IMG/VR virus record: IMGVR_UViG_3300003324_000881
Coordinates: 1 to 26,344 of that record
Origin: a virus
DNA: 26,344 nucleotides
Direction: 5' to 3' (one strand)
Part shown: in pieces, positions 22,019 to 26,344 of the stretch
Layout of the letters: every line of letters begins with the position of its first letter
Numbering within the stretch: position 1 is the stretch's first letter
Position numbers and translations under genes: made by a program
The notes under the pieces: model-generated
What the model saw: the letters and a program-made list of their open reading frames with translations, nothing else
Told to the model about the DNA's origin: nothing
Database searches by the model: none

Positions 22019-22606
22019 TTAAGGAGTGTGCGACGGATATCTTCGTTTCTGGATTTCTTTTAATGACGGTGCCAGAATGAGCATTTCATCATAGGAAAAG
22101 TAGTCATTCTTAACCACGTTGCATCGACGACAACACGGGACCACATTTTCTGCTGTATATCCAAGGTTGTTGTCTTTGCGATCCAAACCACAACCAGTGA
22201 CGCCAAGGAGGCCACCACAATAATGACATGGCATCTTGATCAAAATCTCATATTCAGATTCGATAATGGTCCATTCGAGGCTCCTTCGTTTTCTTGCTGA
22301 TCTTCGTGACCTTACAAACCTGTCGTGCGTACTGCGAGCAACTTCTCTGCACTTAGCATTTATGCAAGACATACAATATGCTTTGGGCCGTTTTCCATAA
22401 CCACCATTACGCACAGAGAAGTCGCCGACAGGTTTGTAGACCTTGCATTTGGCACAACATTTCAGTCCGTTTTTGTCACTTCGTTTTGATAATGCATAAC
22501 ACTGAAAGTCACAATATTTCCCATAGCCTTTGTTGACAAGATACTGATGTTTTTCTGTATTATTGCCACAATGTTCACATACAACTGTAATTTTTGGATT
22601 ACTCAT
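22019..22606 (-). CDS. HNH endonuclease (likely homing), coupled to groES
   Basis: The start is the ATG at 22606 (195 residues), which overlaps the GroES stop codon region; a TTG at 22615 is less likely. Residues 10-37 and 50-81 hold several C-x2-C pairs, including an N-terminal ribbon of the type also seen in the HNH gene at 1858. The HNH core is CHYC (127-130), LDRKDNNLGYT, ENVVPCCRRCNVVK with Cys159 and Cys162 and Asn154/Asn163. A basic Arg/Ser-rich region precedes it. No separate ribosome site is visible, so translation depends on groES. Its DNA is notably AT-rich compared with neighbours, a sign of recent arrival. Confidence 0.85.
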   Translation of the reverse strand: MSNPKITVVCEHCGNNTEKHQYLVNKGYGKYCDFQCYALSKRSDKNGLKCCAKCKVYKPVGDFSVRNGGYGKRPKAYCMSCINAKCREVARSTHDRFVRSRRSARKRRSLEWTIIESEYEILIKMPCHYCGGLLGVTGCGLDRKDNNLGYTAENVVPCCRRCNVVKNDYFSYDEMLILAPSLKEIQKRRYPSHTP

Positions 22607-22910
22607 TGTTTTCAATTAGAACTGCTTTGATGTTATGCAACTCGACAATGCCTTTTTCGCGTGCAGATCCATCAAAATTAGTTATTGGAGTGTAATTTCC
22701 TGTAAGTACGACACGGTCGCCGACTTTGATGCCGCACTCCTCTGGCTTAATGGTTGGACCTAATGCTAGAACATACGCCTGTGGAGCACCGTAGTCGCTA
22801 TCATCTTTGATCTTCAGAACAGTTCCAACTGCCTCTGCGGCATTTAATCTTTCGATGAGTATTTGGGAAAGGACTGGCTTAACGCCAATGATTGGCTTGG
22901 GTTTTTTCAT
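22599..22910 (-). CDS. Phage GroES-like co-chaperonin
   Basis: The 103-residue protein follows the GroES/Cpn10 pattern: KPVLSQILIERL at the start, a GTVLKI strand, then AYVLALGPTIKPEECGIKVGDRVVLTGNYTPI and the C-terminal VELHNIKAVL strand. The T4 equivalent is gp31, which caps GroEL to fold the capsid protein. TAGGAGAAA precedes the ATG on the minus strand. The DNA is AT-rich and overlaps the HNH gene. A second, truncated GroES C-terminus lies on the opposite strand at 22987-23073. Confidence 0.85.
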   Translation of the reverse strand: MKKPKPIIGVKPVLSQILIERLNAAEAVGTVLKIKDDSDYGAPQAYVLALGPTIKPEECGIKVGDRVVLTGNYTPITNFDGSAREKGIVELHNIKAVLIENNE

Positions 22911-22940
22911 ATTATTTCTCCTAGCGTAGAAAGGTTGTGT

Positions 22941-22957
22941 TACTAATAAAGTAGTAT
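22941..22957. promoter_or_regulatory. TACTA-N6-TAGTA palindrome upstream of groES
   Basis: TACTA (22941-22945) and TAGTA (22952-22956) are exact inverted repeats separated by ATAAAG, in the AT-rich leader 31 bases before the groES ATG. The 17-mer matches 24463-24479 at 15 of 17 positions, so it may be a shared operator or promoter element of the minus-strand genes. Confidence 0.4.
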
Positions 22958-22986
22958 TGTAAACGAAAAATATAGTTGTCGGGTAG

Positions 22987-23073
22987 TCAATTCCTAATTA
23001 TGACGGGAACGCCAGAGAGCGTGGCCTTGTCGAAGTGCATAACATCAAGGCCGTGCTGGTTGAGCAGGACTAA
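22987..23073 (+). pseudogene. Truncated GroES C-terminal remnant on the plus strand
   Basis: An in-frame segment ending at TAA 23071-23073 encodes NARERGLVEVHNIKAVLVEQ-Asp, aligned with SAREKGIVELHNIKAVLIEN of the intact GroES encoded on the other strand. Upstream the match continues as SIPNYDGN against PITNFDGS, then a TAG (22984-22986) ends the frame. It has no start or ribosome site. It uses G/C-ending codons typical of the phage backbone, unlike the AT-rich intact gene, so it is probably the leftover of the original resident gene. Confidence 0.85.
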
Positions 23074-24463
23074 GGCTTAAATCAGCTACTGTGGCTGTCG
23101 TGGGACGCTCTTCCCTCACAGCCACATTGCCGTTTTTGTTAATGATCACAAGTGACTCTTTGTGAAGGCCACGGCAGTTACTTAGGTCTATCTCCTCGTT
23201 GAGGAACAATACGTCGATTAGTCCTTGGTCCCAAGCGATGGCTTCGCTGGTGTTGGCCGAGAGGTAAACGCCGTTATTCCACTTTTTGCACTGTTTGGCG
23301 ACAGCAGACGTATCCTTATCGAGGCAGGTAAAGGTCCCGCCCGTCGAATCTGCAATAGCGGCCAGGAGGTAAGTTGAGTTACCTCTCCCGGACCAGTCTG
23401 TTTTGTACTTACTACAACCAACTTCCACGATGTCTGGTTCGACATACCGGGACTTGATCTCTCGCAAGAGCCAGTCCAATCCTTTAACGTCTGATAGATC
23501 ACGTACCCAATGCTGCATCATTACGTCGCGGCCACGATAGTGGCCAGGCAAGTACCGAGGGGCCTCTAGAAATCTGCTGGCGTGGATTGCGACAGTGGCC
23601 GTGTCGGGGAAGAGGCCGTCGTACTCAACAATGTTCCACCGGGGCATACGAGCTATGTTGACGAGTTTGAATCGCAGGTCGTTGGGAACCATGTTGATGG
23701 CATTGAGGTTAGGCAGTGTGTTGCAGGAGGGGTGTAGCCAGGGCCAGATGCCTACAACAGGTATGTTTGATAGTTTTGCCAGTTGGTAAGCACTCCCGAC
23801 TACGGCAACCAGCACGCCAGCTTCCTCGAAAAGACTTAGGAGGTGGTAGGTCGTTACGTCTTTTATGCCATTCCGTAGTACTTTGATCCTCGGATGCGAG
23901 GGAACTGGGTTGCGGCCATCCTCGTCCAAGACAACAATGCTGCCTTTGGTACTGCGTAAGACGCTCCAGCAAAGTGGTGCAATGATGTCGGAGGGGAGGT
24001 CCGTGACCTCTGGTCGAGACTCCCCGGTTGTTTGCACGAGCACAATGGGTTTTGGCAGATTTCCCACGAATTTTCGCACTGAGTCTCGCACGGTGGATGG
24101 GATCAGCCCCCCGCTTTGCAGACGAGTGTTACACAGTTCGTCCCACAGGGCCTCGAACGGTTCGCGAAGGACCGGAAGAGGGCTCCGATTAAGGTTTGAG
24201 GCCAACTGCGAACCGCTCCAGTCCGGGTCCGGCGTCGGCTCGTTATAGCCTTTGAAAAAGAACCAGGGATGGGCGATGACGTGTGCTGCCTCAAAGGTGG
24301 GACCTTTGTGATGGATTACTCCAGCGGCATCGAAAGCGACTTGTGCTTCGTGGTTGCTGTCGCATGCGATCGTGTAGTTGCGGGACCTGTAGAGGTGCAG
24401 CAAGTGGGCAAAACAGACGCTATCCCCAAGGTTGTGATTGAAGCGGTAGTATAGGTTCGGCAT
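23045..24463 (-). CDS. GT9-like glycosyltransferase with methyltransferase-like C-terminus
   Basis: The 472-residue protein starts with NLGDSVCFAHLLHLYRSRNYTIACD, and residues 138-240 (PIVLVQTTGESRP..., SIVVLDEDG, LLSLFEEAGVLVAVVGSAYQLAKLSNIPVVGIWP) resemble the sugar-nucleotide-binding half of glycosyltransferase family 9 (heptosyltransferases). Residues 343-425 read DIVEVGC-(x)-GRGNSTYLLAAIAD...CLDKDTSAV...IDVLFLNEE, similar to a class I SAM-methyltransferase Rossmann fold. The protein may modify host surface glycans or phage structures. No ribosome site is seen; the start codon lies inside a palindrome (24461-24480) and abuts the stop of an upstream small gene. The last codons run antisense to the GroES remnant. 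Confidence 0.65.
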   Translation of the reverse strand: MPNLYYRFNHNLGDSVCFAHLLHLYRSRNYTIACDSNHEAQVAFDAAGVIHHKGPTFEAAHVIAHPWFFFKGYNEPTPDPDWSGSQLASNLNRSPLPVLREPFEALWDELCNTRLQSGGLIPSTVRDSVRKFVGNLPKPIVLVQTTGESRPEVTDLPSDIIAPLCWSVLRSTKGSIVVLDEDGRNPVPSHPRIKVLRNGIKDVTTYHLLSLFEEAGVLVAVVGSAYQLAKLSNIPVVGIWPWLHPSCNTLPNLNAINMVPNDLRFKLVNIARMPRWNIVEYDGLFPDTATVAIHASRFLEAPRYLPGHYRGRDVMMQHWVRDLSDVKGLDWLLREIKSRYVEPDIVEVGCSKYKTDWSGRGNSTYLLAAIADSTGGTFTCLDKDTSAVAKQCKKWNNGVYLSANTSEAIAWDQGLIDVLFLNEEIDLSNCRGLHKESLVIINKNGNVAVREERPTTATVADLSLSPAQPARP

Positions 24464-24480
24464 ACTATTGAAGTAGTATG
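24461..24480. promoter_or_regulatory. Palindrome over the start codon of the GT9-like gene
   Basis: CATACTA (24461-24467) and TAGTATG (24474-24480) are perfect 7-base inverted repeats around TTGAAG. The left arm contains the complement of the ATG start codon (24461-24463). It matches the palindrome before groES at 15 of 17 positions. It could hide the start codon in an RNA hairpin or bind a regulator. Confidence 0.45.
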
Positions 24481-24671
24481 GCTGGCGTGCAAGCTATTGT
24501 TTTCTTTTTGGACAGGGGGTGTTGACGCAGGCTTTTGACTAGGTTGGTTTGAGTCAGGGCCAGGACTGGCCCGCAGTTGCATGGTGGACAGCATCCGGCA
24601 CTAGAAGAGCCAGAATTAACGACATTGCCACCAATTGTTACTAACCAAGTGCAAGTAGATCCCGTCGCCAC
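24465..24671 (-). CDS. Small Cys-rich protein, GTG start
   Basis: The 68-residue frame starts with GTG at 24671-24669, directly after the TAA of the upstream nuclease gene, and ends with TAG one base before the ATG of the GT9-like gene. AAGGA lies before the GTG, at the end of the upstream coding region. The exact packing supports a real coupled gene. The protein has a Trp/Gly/Ser-rich start (CTWLVTIGG) and CCPPCNC, a Cys/Pro cluster that may bind metal or form disulphides. No family recognised. Confidence 0.5.
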   Translation of the reverse strand: MATGSTCTWLVTIGGNVVNSGSSSAGCCPPCNCGPVLALTQTNLVKSLRQHPLSKKKTIACTPAILLQ

Positions 24672-25322
24672 TTATCGTTGTTTCCTTAATTGTTGAATGC
24701 CTTTTTCCGTTTTCACTTCAAAATGCCATCCTCGGGCTTCGCAGTAGCGGTCGGCTGCCGCCCACTTTGCTTCATTAACTTCGTATCCCGTTTGGCTGCT
24801 TGGTTTAATTTCCCACACTTCGGTGTGACCGTCCGCGAACTGGACCATGAGGTCTGGGAAATAGGTTTTTTGTTCGCCCATGAAAGAGTAGGGAACGCCG
24901 AAAGGTTCTACGTCGTATTTTACGACGTGGGCCATGCCTTCTAGGCACTCATAAACCTGGAGCTCGTATCCGGATCTGTAGTGTAGTTTTTTCCCGTTTT
25001 TTCTGGACGGGTAGTCCCCATCCCGAAAAGCCATTTTCCGCTTCTTTTTTCCCCCCGGATCACGCTGATCCCTCCACACGATCGCTTTCATCTGACAGCC
25101 CGTGGGCAGAGGCTCGTTTCGGTGGTACACTTTGAAGTGAGACCGCACGTCCCGGACAGGGTAGCCACACCGTTGCAGGGGGCAAATGACATAGTCGCGT
25201 CCCTGTTCGTGCTTTTCGAGAATATGCTGACGGTATTCTTCCGGTTGTTTGAACGCCCTCCCGCAGACAAAACAGCAGAACTGTCTTTCAGACGGGTCGG
25301 TTTTCTCAAAAGGCAGTGTCAT
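24672..25322 (-). CDS. C2H2 zinc fingers fused to a gp4/TnsA-like nuclease
   Basis: The 216-residue protein has two C2H2 fingers (Cys17/Cys20/His33/His38 and Cys47/Cys52/His62/His67) and then a PD-(D/E)xK nuclease: YRSGYE (Glu120), TYFPDLMV (Asp157) and VWEIK (Glu171, Lys173). The order YRSxxE...EPxxxPY...YFPDL...EIKP...KWAAADRYCEARGWHFEVKTEKG follows T4 gp4, the head-completion protein, and TnsA. T4 gp4 (about 150 residues) lacks the fingers, so these are an added DNA-binding part. It is expected to act on heads after packaging. ATGA overlap links it to the preceding gene. Confidence 0.82.
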   Translation of the reverse strand: MTLPFEKTDPSERQFCCFVCGRAFKQPEEYRQHILEKHEQGRDYVICPLQRCGYPVRDVRSHFKVYHRNEPLPTGCQMKAIVWRDQRDPGGKKKRKMAFRDGDYPSRKNGKKLHYRSGYELQVYECLEGMAHVVKYDVEPFGVPYSFMGEQKTYFPDLMVQFADGHTEVWEIKPSSQTGYEVNEAKWAAADRYCEARGWHFEVKTEKGIQQLRKQR

Positions 25323-25801
25323 AACTCTTGCAAGTCCTTCCCGAACTCAGTACTGCCGGGACTTCCTTTTTTCACCTGAAGAACGATACCGGGTTGGGGC
25401 GGAGCACCACTTCCCTTGATTGCCTTTACCAGCATGTCGATAAGGCTGTCCTTGTCTTCCAGCACGTCCAGTTTGCTAAGGTCTTTTTTCCCGAAGATGC
25501 TGTTGTGGTCCGCCTCGCCATTGAGGAGTTTACTCATGTTGTTGACCATGAAAGATGCTTCGTCGGCCCATTCCGGCGGTTCGTCCTTGCTTGGGTGCTT
25601 CATGCGTGCAAATACCACCCGCGAGTCTTCGTCCGCACCGAAAATGTCGCCACTATCCTTGTGCTTAAGGAAGAGGATGAGTGGACCGCCTTCGATCAAG
25701 GCTTTGATTCTGTTCTTCTTAGCGTGAATGTCTTCGATTAGCCGTTGTCGGTCCCAAATGTTCATCAGGCCGCGAAATTCGTTTCCGTATGGAGAAAGCA
25801 T
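25319..25801 (-). CDS. Hypothetical protein
   Basis: The 160-residue protein starts at the ATG complement at 25801, with AAGGAA (minus strand, 25812-25807) upstream. It is helical and charged, starting MLSPYGNEFRGLMNIWDRQRL, with Lys/Asp/Glu-rich stretches and a Gly/Pro linker near residues 130-137. No family is recognised. It leads the minus-strand operon and overlaps the gp4-like gene by ATGA, so a virion-assembly role is possible. Confidence 0.7.
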   Translation of the reverse strand: MLSPYGNEFRGLMNIWDRQRLIEDIHAKKNRIKALIEGGPLILFLKHKDSGDIFGADEDSRVVFARMKHPSKDEPPEWADEASFMVNNMSKLLNGEADHNSIFGKKDLSKLDVLEDKDSLIDMLVKAIKGSGAPPQPGIVLQVKKGSPGSTEFGKDLQEL

Positions 25802-25883
25802 TGATGTTCCTTATCTAAGCCTTCGATAGTGGTATATAGCTTGTCGTAAAGTGCTTTTTTTGTGATCCTCTCTACATAATCTC

Positions 25884-26344
25884 ATGTCTTTCATCAATCA
25901 CTTTGCTGGCTTCCGGAACCTACTGCGTGAGCAGGAAAAACAGCAACCCGCCACCTTTGCTACCGTGGTGACACGGGACTACCTCGGCCAGAATTTTTAT
26001 TGGAATGGTCAAAAGTTCCCCGTCGTCAAGACGTTTACTCTGAATATCAATGGGACGAAAAAGTCCATTCAGGCGGGCACGGATGTTGGTATCCAGCCGC
26101 AGTTTGCCGCCAAACTGAATGGGCCACCCAAGGACGACGATAAAGTGCCGGTCGAAGTCGGCAACCCGGCCGATGGCAAAATACCAACCCAAAGTGATAC
26201 TGCCCACGGCAAGCCCTCAAAATACGCCGGCGACGTAGTGACTGTCCCCTATCGCACCTTTTTGTGGATGATTCAACCGGGCGACCCTTCTGCTGCCGGG
26301 GCAGGCGGCATGGGTGGGATGGGCGGCATGCCGGGCATGGGCGG
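25884..26344 (+). CDS. Unknown protein with Gly/Met-rich repeat (3' truncated by window)
   Basis: The frame is open from ATG 25884 to the window end (153 codons). The visible part is soluble and beta-rich (FATVVTRDYLGQNFYWNGQKFPVVKTF), has a Pro/Asp/Lys linker, and ends in a Gly-Gly-Met repeat. No clear ribosome site lies before the ATG, so the start is uncertain. It is divergent from 25801 across an 82-base gap, which should contain a promoter (a TATATAG at 25833-25839 is visible). Function unknown. Confidence 0.6.
   Translation, partial: MSFINHFAGFRNLLREQEKQQPATFATVVTRDYLGQNFYWNGQKFPVVKTFTLNINGTKKSIQAGTDVGIQPQFAAKLNGPPKDDDKVPVEVGNPADGKIPTQSDTAHGKPSKYAGDVVTVPYRTFLWMIQPGDPSAAGAGGMGGMGGMPGMG

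Noticed and set aside
1-26344. CRISPR array or insertion sequence
   Set aside because: No regularly spaced direct repeats and no transposase motif or terminal inverted repeats were seen.

Overview
The window looks like part of the genome of a large T4-like tailed phage (Caudoviricetes, myovirus lineage, probably of 'huge phage' size). No host chromosome genes are visible. The evidence is a gp32-type single-stranded DNA-binding protein with its zinc site and acidic tail, a UvsX/RecA recombinase, a Dda/RecD2-like helicase, a gp1-like deoxynucleoside monophosphate kinase, a gp4-like head-completion nuclease, a phage-type GroES co-chaperonin, many tiny tightly packed unknown genes, and a high density of homing elements. 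The host cannot be told from the sequence.

Layout. 1-551: end of one unknown gene and a coupled second one. 552-815: AT-rich non-coding leader with two perfect hairpins. 816-4474: recombination core (ssb, terminator, free-standing endonuclease VII-like HNH gene, uvsX/recA carrying a LAGLIDADG intein). 4556-7723: small accessory genes, including an amidoligase-like enzyme, a cupin and a tandem pair of related coiled-coil/SH3-like proteins. 7724-8043: 320 bases without a convincing gene but with several long-range complementary arms and a GNRA-capped hairpin, a candidate structured RNA. 8044-9722: unknown small genes, one of them (9109-9453) on the minus strand. 9757-16879: a protein of ten tandem zinc-binding units, a membrane-anchored BCS1-like AAA+ ATPase whose P-loop is split by an intein, a Hel308/Ski2-like helicase and a coupled zinc-ribbon protein. 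17196-21972: dNMP kinase, Dda-like helicase, coiled-coil protein, a short EF-Ts homologue, unknowns, a metallophosphoesterase and a nucleoside deoxyribosyltransferase-like protein. 22019-25801: minus-strand block with an HNH endonuclease, GroES, a GT9-like/methyltransferase-like protein, a Cys-rich small protein, a zinc-finger/gp4-type nuclease and an unknown. 25884-end: start of a plus-strand gene with a Gly/Met-rich repeat.

How the genes work together. gp32, UvsX, the Dda-like and Hel308-like helicases and the dNMP kinase fit recombination-dependent replication and nucleotide supply. EF-Ts points to takeover of host translation, and GroES to host-assisted folding. gp4 belongs to head completion. 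Both inteins sit in ATPase genes, so ATPase activity of RecA and of the BCS1-like protein is expected to depend on splicing.

Most notable: (i) the candidate RNA at 7777-8029; (ii) a truncated plus-strand GroES C-terminus (22987-23073) beside an intact, AT-richer GroES gene on the opposite strand that is coupled to an HNH gene, suggesting a homing-linked gene replacement; (iii) the P-loop intein in a phage BCS1-like ATPase next to the ten-unit zinc protein; (iv) a shared TACTA-N6-TAGTAT palindrome before two minus-strand genes. All family assignments come from reading motifs by eye; no database search was run.
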